Source: Druceiella hillmani (lineage: Eukaryota; Arthropoda; Insecta; Lepidoptera; Hepialidae). From it: a stretch of 64,000 nucleotides of DNA. The notes beneath the pieces were generated by a model. It was not told the DNA's origin. It ran no database searches and saw nothing but the letters and a program-made list of their open reading frames with translations. How positions within the stretch are numbered: position 1 is the first letter of the stretch; every line of letters begins with the position of its first letter. The translations under genes and the position numbers were made by a program. Shown here piece after piece: positions 44,179 through 56,999 of this stretch. The stretch covers positions 6,176,501 through 6,240,500 of the forward strand of contig JAYKKI010000023.1 in assembly GCA_039881145.1 (NCBI GenBank). Direction: 5' to 3'.

Positions 44179-46844
44179 TTTAATAGTACTGAATACTGTG
44201 TGTAACGGAGTTTTTATTATGACCATAAATTTTATAACTTTTGACTTTTTATTAGATTATTTTTTAATTGATATCCTATGAAAAGTTTTAAACAAAACAA
44301 AATTCACTTCTCATTTGCCTTTGATATACCAAATTAAACTCGTTTACCACACGTTTACATTTAGTACGTAGCAATCAATAACAGTATGTCTACTGATTTA
44401 TGATCATAATAATGGTAAAAATCAATACTTGTTTTCTAGAACGTCTTTGTAATTCCCCAAGTTTATTAACGAATACAAAAAAGGCAACAGAGAAGAAATT
44501 AAAATCCTAAACTTCTCGGTTTACTTGAACGAAATAATTTCACTTAAATTTACTAATTTACCTAAGCTAACCAGTGAATATAAATATAATTACCCACAAG
44601 TATATAATTATTCTAATCTGCGATCCAAACATTAAGGATAAGGAATATGTTTCGATATAGTGCTCACTTTTTTTTGCTTGAAATATTTTCGTTTGTTTCT
44701 TATCAAGTAGAAAACATTTTACTGAAATTATTATCTAGATAAATAGCTTAAAGCTCTAAAAAAAACAAAAACAAAGATCAACAGATATGTTGCAAATGAT
44801 ATTTAAATTTTTGAGTTTCTCAAATAGGGAAACTATCTGAAATATGAGCTTTGATTGAGCTTTTAGCCTTCTTGCTCAGTCGTTTTGCTATTATACCATT
44901 AATAGACAAATAATTAGATACAGCGACGAACAGAGCTGTCAATGAGGGAAATTAGCAAATAAACCATTTTTAAATTTCTATCTGTACTTTAAGATCTGTG
45001 CACAATTTTCCTCATTTTGACCATCTACTCGCGTGGAATACCAATGAATCAATGCATGTATTCTTTGTGGACGAAGTGATTCTTCTATCAAGAAACTATT
45101 TGATACACCTTTATATTCTGTTCTTCCATTAACTCACGTTTATAGATTTTTATTCAAAATTTTAAAAAAAATATTTTAAAAAAGAATATGAGAATTTTTG
45201 TATTTTTCGTGTATTTGTTAACGTAATCAATTATATATATCTCGGTCCACAGTTTGGATTGTAAATTAATATGCCTTGTAAATGGATTTCGTGAAATGTG
45301 TATAATCTTGTTTGATTGTAGGTATGTATCTGCATATTCAATTATTTAATATTATTTTATTATTCAATGCTTTAATTATTATTCTTTTATCCACATGTCC
45401 CTGTTATAACAAAATTCGAGCATTTTTTTCGTAATCCAATATCATCTACCTACATTGAATATGAAACCAGAGTATACTGCAGTCTAATCTTGTTTTTTTG
45501 GTATTGCAGTTATACATTTTTTTATATGTAAATGAATTTAAAATATTGAACTATTACGTAAATACGCCATCCATCCATATATAATCATGTTTCACGTAAG
45601 TCATGGATCAACCAAAAAGGGGTAAAATGTCTAGGTGACTGGCAAGATTTTACCTTAATAAATATATCTTAGTTTTTGAGATAAAGACATTTTTATCATA
45701 AAATTTGTAAAAATCACTCTGGGTTTATCTTTTGGGTGCCATGACAACAAACTTTTTTTAAACCTATATCTTGTTTAAGTTGAAACTCTGTCATGAAATT
45801 ATTTTATGACTCTTGTGTCCATGATTCATAAACAATATTAAAATTGTTGGGAAAATTTTTATTCTTAAAAGTAGAAGGCTCAAATTAAAATGATGGTGAA
45901 TGTAAAAAGGTATATAATAAAAATTTTGTTTGCTTTTATAAAAAAATTAATGGACGTAAATTATATCTTCTAATGAAGTTTTGGCCTAAATTTCTTAGAG
46001 CACTCTTATTATTGTTAATAAAAGTATTGTTTTTGTTTAGAGAACCGTATTAGTCATCGTAAAATTTTACAATTTATTTAAAAGACGTGTTACTCAAATA
46101 TATTTAATTACCAAAAAAATTAAAAATGAAACTGAACCCAAAAAGTGGTACTCAAAAGACCTGCCGATGATGCGTTGAGCGATTTTCACAAATTTTATGA
46201 AAGTGTCTATATCTTGAAAACTAAGAGATTTTTATAAGGCTCAAATTTTTTCGGTAATCCAGTCATAGCTTAGCTTATCACCCCTTTTCTGTTGGTCCAT
46301 GACTTACATAATCAACTGTCCACTAATTCCAGATGTTTGACACAAACTTCCATTATAATTGGAAAGACTAATATCCACAATTAATGACGCCAAAACGCTA
46401 TTTTATCCAGTTATTCATTTTATCTGTCAGTAGTAATAACAACGCTATAATCAAAGTCCTATTTTCGATCTCGAACATGAATACTGTTAATTTTTTAAAG
46501 CAATGAAGTTGCTAGATTGTGTTTTCGCTTAGAATCAATAGTATTATGGGACTAAGTGTCCTTACAGACTCATTCCAAAGCGTTATTAAAATATCTGCTG
46601 CTATAAGTCTGTTATTATATTCAGGAATACTTTAATGGAAATCAGGGAAGACCTCTGATATTTTGTTATAAAAATATATTTGACTGTTGATTAATTTTCT
46701 ATCAGTTGCCTGTTGAAAATACTGCTGTTAAATTTATAACATGTTTATAAACAAACTCCTCGTTATCTCACAGGGTGGATACAAAACTGTTTCAACATGT
46801 TTGGTTAACTCTTTCATTAAACCGAATTAAAAACATAACAAAAT
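44179..46844. other. AT-rich DNA, no gene seen
   Basis: No supported feature. Two similar sentence-like blocks (ATGGATCAACCAAAAAGGGG near 45602 and its near reverse complement near 46280-46305) bound about 700 bp and suggest a diverged inverted-repeat element, but the arms are not well enough preserved to define ends. Confidence 0.4.
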
Positions 46845-47129
46845 ATACCGCACGTACACTGATCATCACTTCTATGACTAATGTACACGTTTTTTTGTTA
46901 CAGCTCGTATACACTCTTACTAGTCCTTTCTTTTATCTGTATCAGAAAATTCTTAGAAAATGTTTCATCACTGGCTTCATTTCTATCCTGTTCATTTTAC
47001 CATTCTCCTTGAACACAATCCATGAAAAAATATTCTCACAGCTCACAAATACCAATGCAACTAAAACGATCTCAACCTACACGCTCTATAACACACGCAT
47101 CATAAATCCGAATCGGCAGTTCCCACCAC

Positions 47130-47300
47130 AGCAACATCATCGATAGGACGGTCCGCGCCATTCATAACACGTGCGATACGACACCGAGACTGCGAACGGT
47201 AATTCATTATTAACCTTATAAATAATTCAGTACATAATCCCGGGACTCGCTATCCATTATTCGGATCTCGGGCCATCCGCGCAGCTTGACCGAGCCCACG
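47130..47300 (+). promoter_or_regulatory. GC-rich conserved head block of unit A, possible regulatory or promoter DNA
   Basis: This is the most conserved part of the duplication: 29 consecutive identical bases at 47221-47249 and 57160-57188, including TCCCGGGACTCG. The block keeps many CpGs in an otherwise AT-rich region. It contains a TATAAATA and a TCAGT (arthropod initiator-like), but their spacing does not fit a standard core promoter. Regulatory function is inference only. Confidence 0.35.
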
Positions 47301-49440
47301 CCCGCGCCCGCAGCGGGCTTAATTCAAATATCTAAGTGAATAAGTGATTCAGACGCGAGAGAGACAAAGAGAGAGGAAGATTAAGGGTGCAGTGGAACCA
47401 AGATGGTAGTACAATTGCAGTGAAAATTTCTTTACTGAAAATATTTTAGTAATATTAAGAAATTGGTTCACAAGTGAGACTTTTAATGCAAATGACAAAA
47501 CACTCAATAATTGTGATGGAGAAATTGACGTTAAAGAAATTTAATTAATTTTAAAGTGGTATTTGAAAAGTTAATATATTTTAAAAGTCAAAATTAATTA
47601 AATTGAAAGTGGTAAAAAGAAACAAAGCATAAGGAAGTTATGTCTTCCTAACTTAGAACTAATAAAACTTATTGCAAAAATTATAATAAATATTTCTATA
47701 ATATACGTGCTTATTTTAAATGCTTTACGGATAAACTTTATTAAATACGGAATAATGAAACTGAGATTTATATTATATTTCTATTTTCATCTAGGGAGAG
47801 ATAAAAGAGATGTAAGATTTTTATTAGGACATGAGGTAATATTTAAGTTATATTCGGAAAGAGGTAAGATTGAAAATTTAGAAATTAGTTGGAAAAGATT
47901 TTTCGAACCAGCCAAGTGCATACCGGAATATGTATAAATTCGTCTACGTATTTTGAAATTGTTGATATAAATTAATAACAAAATTGTTTTGTTAATACTA
48001 ATCAAACGAAAAAATGGTAAAAGAAAAATGAATTCTATTTTAAAAAAATTATCCAATTATGCCACGTCCGTGTACGAAAATACACTTCAAAAAAATTTCC
48101 ATGTCAAACGTTTCTACAGTTTTACACTTAGGTACACGTATCTAGGTATAAATCTGTAGAAATTATGAGGCGGTGACGAAAGGATGAAAACTGTTCTTTG
48201 TTTTTCTATGCAACTCTAAGAAATGTGTAACAAAAGATCTAATTTAAAAATAAAGATTTATATCAATGAAATAAGCTAAACTACCTGTACATGGAGTATC
48301 TGGTACTTATGATGAATGAACATGAGTATCAGTTATACCTTCGTTAATTTGGTAGATACAGATATTTACTTCGAGAGCCAACTGCTTTCCCCGCATCGAC
48401 CTGTTTAAAATATTAGCCTACTCAAATATAAAAGAATATATTTAATTAATATGTAAAGAAAGCAAAGATTTATTAAGACCGTTTACGTACCAAAAAAGAG
48501 CAGTTTTTGAAAAGAAGCTGTCGAAACAATGCATTTTTCTATGTGTAATATATTAATATATTTTAATAATAATAACAACAATTTTCACCATTTCAGTTAG
48601 CTCATTAAGCAAATGTCGTTAGCTATATTCCTAAGCACACATTATTATATACGATTATTTTGAAAATGGAAGTAAAATCTTAGAAAGTTTGTATATGTTT
48701 TGATAATAGAAAGCCAATTAATCGGCTAAAGATAATTTGATAAAAAAAATTACCGATTTTGAAAAACGATATTGACGGTCAATTTCCCATTTAACTATTA
48801 ATTTGTAATTATTTTATGATGATGGATTTTCAAAAGCCTCAACGATAAACAATAAACAACCTATGAATTTTGTCACTCTCCTTTTGAGCACTGTTTTCAG
48901 ATATTAAGTTCCACTTTTATTTTAACATTTGGAAAATTAATACACGAATTCAATAAAATATACTATAAATTTTCAAGACTCTATCAATATCTAAATACAA
49001 ATTGAATTCGAATGTTATGTTTTTAATTGCTACATTATTACTATAAAATTATTTGTACTTAATAAATGAACTTCGTCATGTCCATCCCTATTTTTTCTTT
49101 ATTTCAACTTATCCCTTTATGGATAAGTGTATTTAGTTTAAGTATAATTCTGAAATATTACTTTATCCTCAACATTTCATATTTTAAACTATTTAGCTGC
49201 CCGCGGTTACATTTAAACCGCGTGAAATATATAACATTTTGTTGGAGTTGGGAATAACAATGAAATATTAGAATCTGGTAAGTCTACATTACAATTGAGC
49301 GAAGAAAAATGTTGGTTTATTATTTTAGAATGTTATATAAAATAATTACGTAAGAAAGTACGCTCTACAAAGTTAGTATATCACATTTTAGAAAATTCAG
49401 CGCACTATAAAACTGTGATCTCTCTGGACACACACTTTTT

Positions 49441-50135
49441 CTTTGTCCACCAATATGCAGTGAGTGATAATATGGACAAAGCACTTTGAATTATTTAAAG
49501 TGGTTTACCGAATAACTAATTTGAGAACAAGAACTAATCACAAGGTATATAGTAACTCAAAAATTACAAGAGAATCCAAACTATATAACAAAAAAATATC
49601 AGACAATAATTTTTCGGCCGTACGAACGCGGTTAATACACTAAAAAGTGTACGCTGAATCTGTCTGCATTTTTGCTACATTCTACATATTTGTCATCGAA
49701 TAAACTTTCTCGTATTCAAAACTTGTCGCCAAAATATGACCAAGGAGTATATTTTCCTTAATGTGAAATATAATTCAAAAAATATTTCTTTATCTACCAA
49801 TATGCAGTGAGTGATGTCATGAACAAAGGCACTTTTAAATATTAGAAGTGAATTTATCAATAACTAATTTGAGAATAAAATTTAATCACAAGGTATATAG
49901 TAACTAAAAAATTACATAAGAATCGCAACTAAAAATTACAAACACCAATTTTTCGGCTGCAGGAACGCGGCTTTTACAATAAAAAGTGTACGATGGGTCT
50001 GTCTGCATTTTTGCCACAATCTATATATTTGTCATCGACTAAGGTTTCCTACAATCAGAACTTGCCACTTGTCGGTAAAATATGACCAAGAGGCATATTT
50101 CACTTAATGTACAATATAATTTAAAAAAATGTTTT
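49441..50135 (+). repeat. 347-bp tandem duplication within unit A
   Basis: CCAATATGCAGTGAGTGAT occurs at 49450 and again at 49797, and the following blocks (AATAACTAATTTGAGAA, ACAAGGTATATAGTAACT, TTTTTCGGC, AAAAAGTGTACG, GTCTGTCTGCATTTTTGC or close variants) recur in order. Unit B has one copy (from about 59625), so the extra copy arose in unit A after the larger duplication. Confidence 0.85.
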
Positions 50136-51159
50136 ACTTTTCACTCATAAACCATATCAGTTTTTGATAATGGACATACCCATAAGTACAAAAGTTAAGC
50201 ACGAACATTCTACAGGCTGTTATTAGTTGATCTATCAATATACGTATTTATCGTTGTGTGTAATAAGGTTAATCAATGTTATGGTTCAATTTCTGTGAGC
50301 AATTATGTGCTAAAATTGTATATAGCACTTATGAAAGAAAAATTCAGCCGTTGATATTTTCAAGGATTTTTTTAATTATCATGACCCAATCTTCACACGA
50401 TACAAATATGGAAACAGAAATTGATTTTCATTTTATCGTGTTATAAGCAACTGATTAGTTATATGTAACAATAACTATAAAAGCTTATAATACACTTTAT
50501 GCTTCAAAAACAAAACAACGCATGGTAAAAAGTTATGATGTTTTATCGAAAAATAGTAAACTTTTATATTTATAGAGATTTAAACGATAAAAACGTTTCT
50601 ATTTTTGTAAAGTAGGTTACAAATAGATACTCGATCTAATTATATTTTTAATTAAACAAATTTTCATATTTTTTCTTCCAACTAATTAACAATGGAAATT
50701 AAATAAATAGATTCTGTTAGAATTATTAAAATTTAATATCTTTCTTTATCAGTTTTCTCGCTCCACAGTAGTGTGCCCGCCTCTATTAACTAGTGATACA
50801 CGTATCATTAGTCAATTACAAATAATTATACGTAAAAAATTAGAGTTCCGTAAACAGTAAATCACTATAATATTGCCACTTTTATTATTATTTAGCTAGA
50901 AATTCATGCTACTTTCTACCGTTATTAAGTTGGTAAGAATGCTGTGCATGAACATCTGAACTTGAAATTACTTTACCTACAATTGTTAGTGGAACTCATT
51001 GTTATGTTATAACTAAGAATAAAAAATCTGCCTTGAGTTATTAATGTCAAATATTAGAAAAAACATATTTTTAAAATGTAATCAATGAAATAAATGACCT
51101 GTGCCTGATTCATTCAAAATATCTTCGTAACTGCTAATAATTATTTATAAGCAACGTAA

Positions 51160-52265
51160 ACATTAATACACCTCAAAAATTGTAAGTATAAAAATGACTT
51201 AGAAGTTATTAATTATAACACGCGCTAGTTAGGACTGAAAACAAGTTTAAAAATGACTGAATGCAGCTGCCCTGAATGCAGTCGAGCGTTTGTATGTAAT
51301 GCATTTTAAAATGGATGCCGCCCATCTCATGTCCCACCTCCGCTGTTCATTGCATAAAATATGAAGTGTTGCATTTATATGCCACGCGAGTGACGCGCTG
51401 GTAAAATCACGGCACCTTCACTTCAAAGTTAATGAAAACGTCGCTCAAACTGACAGTGTCAATAGCTGACGTTTTAAATGTTATTACGGCATACAATTTA
51501 GAGCCATGAGGAAATAGATCGAATGCAGGTGACTTTTCAGTGCAGTTTTCAGAGAAAAGATGAAAAACGAGTGCTTGCGGGTAATTGACGGTTAGTCGAA
51601 TTGCATACAGAGTGGAAAATTTGGAATTGGAATAAAACACAAGTAAAAGAAGAGAAAATGAAGAGACTTAAATGCATATGTCGACGACGTGATTTCAAAT
51701 AGTCTTTTGAAATATTATAAAAAGTAGGAGATATGTGTGTATGTGTATTGTAATATATAATCAGGTGCGAGTTTTTTTCATCAAATCGAAAGTATTAAAA
51801 ATTACGCAGTTTTCAAAAACGTCCTAATCTCTTTCAGCTCTTGTATATATTTTGATAGATAAATATATATTTCTTAAACGTACAGTTATTGTTGAAGTTA
51901 GGAGAGTAGCATAACCATAATACATTTCTTACTAAAATAAACCCAATTTATTTTTTCTATTTCAATAATTTTTTTTATGTATTTAAAACTGTTGTTTAGT
52001 GATCAAAAATAAAAAGGAAGTAATATATTAGTAAATTTCTTTTTAAATAGGTCGTAAGACTTTTCATATCTGTTGAATATTATTATGAACTCTAGTGGAT
52101 ATAATTATAAGGATTTTTATGATATGTAATGAATACATAATTTCAAAAATATGTAATGTAAAATGTTTACTTGAAGTCAATCAGTTTCATGTACCTTAAA
52201 CACTTTTTTGTGTTGAGTTTAAGAAAATAAGGGACCTACGTATCTATTAATATCATATCGACCAT
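51160..52265. other. Segment present in unit A but absent from unit B
   Basis: In unit B the flanking sequences are joined near 60860. The segment has a GC-richer part at about 51230-51640 with a minus-strand open frame of 77 codons (51640-51407) that I do not recognise. No terminal repeats or target duplication were seen, so insertion in A and deletion in B are both possible. Confidence 0.5.
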
Positions 52266-52749
52266 CTAAAAGAAACATCTCTTGTTGAGAATTTGTCAAA
52301 TTTAATAATTACATTTAAAACTGTCTTATCAGTTTCATTCCAATATCTATAATCAAATCGTATAATCTCCAAAATACTATGGCTCTAATTTATTAGGTTT
52401 TGTGTTCGTTTTAATAAAAAGACAAAAGCAGCTTACCATTGGGCTAAAAATATTTTAAATGTTATTTAACCATCTTGCTATGATTATGATAAAATAAACC
52501 GAAGAGAAGAAGTAAAGACGAAGCATGGATGACCTGAAGACTCAAGAATACGCAAAGAAAATGACAATTCAGTATAATTTATATTAATCTGACCATTAAA
52601 TACTACTGTGTAGCAATGGTGTTTACCATTGCTTTATTGAATGCATTTGGGAATAATTTTGTAGAAATTGATTGTGATTAAATTGTTCTCTACTAAACGA
52701 AACTATTAATTTGCAAAGATACTTTTAAATTACCCACCTACAAATGTAC

Positions 52750-52825
52750 GATGTACAACGAAACCTAGGTCGTGTCAAAAATTTTAATAAAACAGAAATA
52801 ATATTACATCACCTAGTTTTATTTA
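52750..52825 (+). repeat. Relative of the hammerhead-like foldback arm
   Basis: ACAACGAAACCTAGGTCGTG is shared exactly with the right arm at about 27594-27613, followed by similar AATAATATTACATCACCTAG. The upstream part reads CCCACCTACAAATG where the foldback has CCCACCTGAAGATG, so the ribozyme core is degraded. It is a single arm, not a foldback, and lies in unit A only. Confidence 0.7.
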
Positions 52826-53103
52826 GTTGAGAAAATATTACCTTTGTTTTAAATAAAATGAGTCAATATCGAATCACCATTTCCGATTTTAAATTACTTT
52901 ATTAATTATCGACTTAGTAAAACTATTAACCACCAAAAGCTTAAACAAGCTAAATATAATCAACATGGAATTAAATTATACAATATGGATCTGACCGTTT
53001 GATATTAAATGAATCCTCACATACCCTGTGATGTTCCTCAACTGACAACAACCATAACTAACATGCTTCGTTACCGGTTTATCTATATTTATAATTTTTT
53101 CAG

Positions 53104-53198
53104 ACATTCGTATTATATTTTGCACGTACCTTTTTCTATTGTTTTGTCGTTGGTTCATTTCGCCTGCCCAAAGGCCTAGAATCGTTACCAATATTTTG
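53104..53198 (+). other. Candidate exon in unit A, conserved in unit B
   Basis: TTTTTTCAG precedes 53104 and GTAAGC begins at 53199. The 95 bases are open in frame 1 (TFVLYFARTFFYCFVVGSFR, then LPKGLESLPIF). The matching 95 bases in unit B (61768-61862) align without any gap, with 20-21 differences, and are bounded by TTTGCAG and GTAAGT. The surrounding alignment has many indels. The encoded peptide is hydrophobic, and I could not identify a family. The differences are not concentrated at third codon positions, which argues against strong protein constraint. The minus strand is also open across it. Confidence 0.35.
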
Positions 53199-55120
53199 GT
53201 AAGCTTTTTCATTGCACATTCTACCCTTATCTACTCACTTATTACTCGATCACTCGACCATTCAGTACATACTATCATATTTTCTGCATCCTTATTTTAA
53301 ATAGTACAAAATCCATAACTTTCTAAGGAAAACGTGTTTTGAAATTTAAATTACATTACGAAATGCTTAATTCATTTTTGTATACTTGTATTTGAATGTT
53401 GTAACCGCTTCCTGGAATCCTTTTTTTTATCGCGTTTCCAAGTATGTGCATTTAAATCATCAAAGAGATTTGGTGATAATTATGAATTTGAAAATTGATT
53501 GCATTTCCGGATATATTTTTTTCGTAAGTTTAAATTTACAATTATAAATTGCGAGAGGCCGCAACAAAAGTATGTGAAAAATATATTTTCTCAGCAATAA
53601 CTATTGCATTGGTCACTAGTACTTGCAGGAAGTTGCAGTAGGTTCGGAGTACCGTTTAAGCGAAAATCAATGCGAACGATGCTGCAAGCAAAAAGTGAAT
53701 TTTTAAATTAGATTATCTGTAAATACCAAATTAAACTAAAATAAGTTTTCTTTCATTTAATTATCCAATAAAGCCTCTTTTTTAAGCAATCCCTCATAAT
53801 AATTGGAAAAATATCGTTTTCCGTTCCACCTTAGTACACGGGCCAGCGTTTCGCAAAAATATATGTGCAACGTGGTTGTATCATTTATATAGACCTATAT
53901 TGTTGTAGAGTGTATCAAAAATGTATTTAATACGGTCTGTAATACAAAGAATCAACATATAAATCAACTATGAAAAGTCGAAAGGATTATTATTCTTTTA
54001 ATACACTCAGTACATTACCGGGACTGACAAAATATGGAACTATTATTGGAAACCGGAAAAAACTTCTTATCATCATAATTATGCTACCAATGAATGACGT
54101 ATATTTTCACTAAGTAACATGCCTGTCGTAAAATATAAAATTAAATTGTAATATTCAATTAAAAAATAATATTACCCGCAAAGTTACCGGTGAAGAGACA
54201 AAGTCGACATCGAATAATGTTTCGGATACCCTCAAACCGGCAGTCAAGTTGAAGCTTTTCGAAGGACCGTGAAAAGGATAGAATTCAAATTACCCGACAG
54301 AATGCACGGGCAAAGTGCCTCTGTCCAAATCGATAATTTATCAGCAAGTGGTCACAAAGGTAATATTCAAAAGCTCTTCGCGTCACGATTCTAATGTGCT
54401 TGCTCTACTTGATTTGAAGAGCGACGGCCCGGAAAGCTTAGGCGGAAATCATTACAAATTTCCCCCATTGCGGATTTTCACTTGAAGGCGAGGCTATGGC
54501 TAGAAGCCTGGTGTAAATATTGCCCGGGTTCACGTATCGCTAGCTTTTAAAATGATGCAATTTGAAATATTTAATTATGTTAAACCGACGGGTTATGTTT
54601 GCTCGGGTTTCGTTGCCCTTATGATCATATGACCTCTAGTCGGCGTGTTAAGGATTCAAAAATGTAAGGGAGTTAATACGATTACTTTGATTAAGACGAG
54701 CCTATGGTTACTTGTACCCACACGATCCAGTGCTAATTGGACGAAAAAATATTTGAAGGGTAAAAGGTAAATTTAATTTGCGCAACGATATAAATTCTGA
54801 AGATTTTTGTTTTGAAAAGAAATACTGATACAAATACTTACATTTGAGATTTTTTTTTAATATGGATCTAATATAAAATTAGTATTTTTTAAAATAGTTT
54901 ATTATACATGTTAGATAGCATTTTTAAAAAGAATTTCGGACATTGATTAATTTTATTTATGCTTAATTTTCTCCCTTGTATTTCTATAATAACTATACGA
55001 TTGCCCATCAATAATTTATGTAATTTGCCTATCGATGCTACCGGACTTATAATTCATCGCTCTCTGAAGCAAAAAACTTTTGAGATATAAAATATTTTCT
55101 AAAACGTGAAAAACGCGGAA

Positions 55121-55740
55121 GTAGTACAGTGAAAATCTTATTTTGTAAAGACATTCATGTGACTTTAACATTAATGGAAATTGGCATTAACCAATCAATG
55201 ATAACGCTTTTATTGAAATATTTTGTCACTAATAATAAAAAAACCCGCAGATATATTTAAAGATAACTTCATTACCTTTTTTTCCACGTATTTTTAATAT
55301 TATATAATCAATTTCATTACTTTGCATTCCCAATAATCAATGTAGAAGAATAAACCAGAATCGTAGGATTGATCAGAAGTAAAAAGAATTATAAAAATTA
55401 TTGGTGTCGCTTGTCTAACTGGCCTTCCTTCTGTTACCAGCATGAATTTAATAATATGGTTACAAAACTCTTTTTAAACGGCTAAAAATAGAAGCATACA
55501 TATTCAGTTGCAACCCCTTTTAATTCAAACTTATTTGATATCTCTCAGTTTTTATATCCAAACCTTAAAATTGAAAAAAAATGCTTCGATTCCTTTGATC
55601 GAATAAAGTAAAATATCAATCAAATCTTAATTTGGTCGTTCAATAAGTCGCAATAAAGGATCTATTAGTTAATTCAAACAAGGTGTTCCTTCCTCATAAA
55701 CACAAATGATTACCACAGTCGTCATTGAAAATTTGTTATA
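55121..55740. other. Spacer between duplication units, no gene seen
   Basis: AT-rich, no supported feature. Fragments resembling the tandem repeat that follows (ATCAATCAAATCTTAATT near 55615) suggest that the array once extended further left. Confidence 0.5.
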
Positions 55741-56160
55741 TTTTTACTAACAGGGTAAAATACCTCCGTCCATCAATCGATCAAAATCTTAATGGATAGC
55801 CATTAGGGAATTCCGCTCTCTTTTTACTAACAGCGTTAAAGAGTAGTGCCTACTGATCGACGAAAATCTTAATGAGTAGATATTAGAAAATTCTGTTATC
55901 CTTTTTAATAACAGCGTAAAAGACAGGTCTGTAATCGATCAAAATCTCAGAGGGTAGTGACATAAAAAATGGGTGTCGTCAATGGAATAAAGCTTCCTGA
56001 TCGGTGCAATCTTAGCGAGTATTCATTATCAATTCTTTTATCATTTTCAAGAACAGCGCAAAAGATATATTTTATTTGATCAAAATTCTAGTGAGTATTA
56101 CAGAGGTTAATAATAATAGTCATCGGAGGAATAAAGATTCCTGCTCAGTGCAATCTTCGT
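55741..56160 (+). repeat. Tandem array with 80-bp and 141-bp units
   Basis: Units start with TTTTTACTAACAG or variants at about 55741, 55821, 55902 and 56043. Each continues with a GATCAAAATCT-type block and an AGTGAGTA-type block. The first two units are 80-81 bp. The last two are about 141 bp because they also carry a block with GGAATAAAG, CCTG, and GTGCAATCTT. This is a higher-order arrangement in which a shorter unit gained an extra segment before duplicating. Confidence 0.75.
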
Positions 56161-56769
56161 GTCTTCTCGTTATTTTGTAATATTTTATATAATGTACATA
56201 GACCTTTTTATCTGCGTGCAAGATCATCTAATTTTCCTCCAAGAAGTCTTCCGTCATTTTCCTTTTTCCCATCCATATATCAAATTAAATTACCCTTTGC
56301 AAGTTATTGTTATTCTGCACGTTGTTTTTTTAATAATAATTTTTAAAAAATATCATCAATCATCAAAAATTGCTTTCTTTACTGAAAGCAATTTTTTTGC
56401 AACCTGCTTCGAAAGTTGTTTAATTCCTTAGCTGTGACTGACTTAAAATTTGTGGCCAAAACATTGAGCCCACCGCACATATATATATTTGTCGCTTTGA
56501 AAAAATACGTAAATTGACATACGTATGAAGGATGAAAGCAATTATTCAAAGAGACAAAGCCGTGATACAAAATTTAATAAAAGTCGAGATCACTGTTTAA
56601 ACGGTGCGAAGTGGAAAACGACCGATTTGTTTATTGCCTGAATATTACCGCCGATGTACCACCAACCCCAACGATCGATGTTATTTGGAAACATAACTTA
56701 GGAATTTAGTGAGGGGCCTTTTTTTTACAAAACCATGCTTCAGAATTACACATCATAAACACTCAGTTG
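56161..56769. other. Spacer before unit B, no gene seen
   Basis: Contains a perfect 13-bp hairpin AAAAATTGCTTTC/GAAAGCAATTTTT (56365-56396). No supported gene; the two short open frames across it (56159-56431 plus, 56570-56379 minus) overlap and look accidental. Confidence 0.5.
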
Positions 56770-56999
56770 GCACGCAGCATCACCTCTACGACTAATATAC
56801 ACGTTTTTTGTTACAGCTTGTGTACACTCTTTATCAGTCATATTTTCTTTATATCTTACACAAATGTTCGTTAACAGCTTCACTCCACTTCGACAACCTT
56901 TATTTTATATATTCACCTTGAACACAATTCGTGAAAAAAAATTTCCTAAATTTTGAATTCGTTTTAGTTGAATTAGTGTCATTGGTAACATTAACGCGG

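Larger units (their letters stand above)
46845..55120 (+). repeat. Direct segmental duplication, unit A (about 8.3 kb)
   Basis: Unit A matches 56770-63770 in order and orientation, with many conserved landmarks: a GC-rich head (about 47130-47300), GTTATGTCTTCCTAACTTAG near 47637, a block with GGAGTATCTGGTACTTATGA near 48295, a block near 49440, the 95-bp candidate exon (53104-53198), and a GC-richer tail block (54172-54770). The offset to unit B falls from 9939 at the head to 8491 at the tail. The difference is mostly due to a 347-bp internal duplication and about 1.1 kb (51160-52265) present only here. Divergence is high, so the event is old. No protein family is recognised inside. Confidence 0.85.

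Noticed and set aside
47707..47937. 77-codon open frame in unit A
   Set aside because: The aligned part of unit B has stops and frame-breaking indels, so the frame is not conserved.
49066..49257. 63-codon hydrophobic open frame in unit A
   Set aside because: Unit B has indels and stops here, and hydrophobic frames are common in T-rich DNA.
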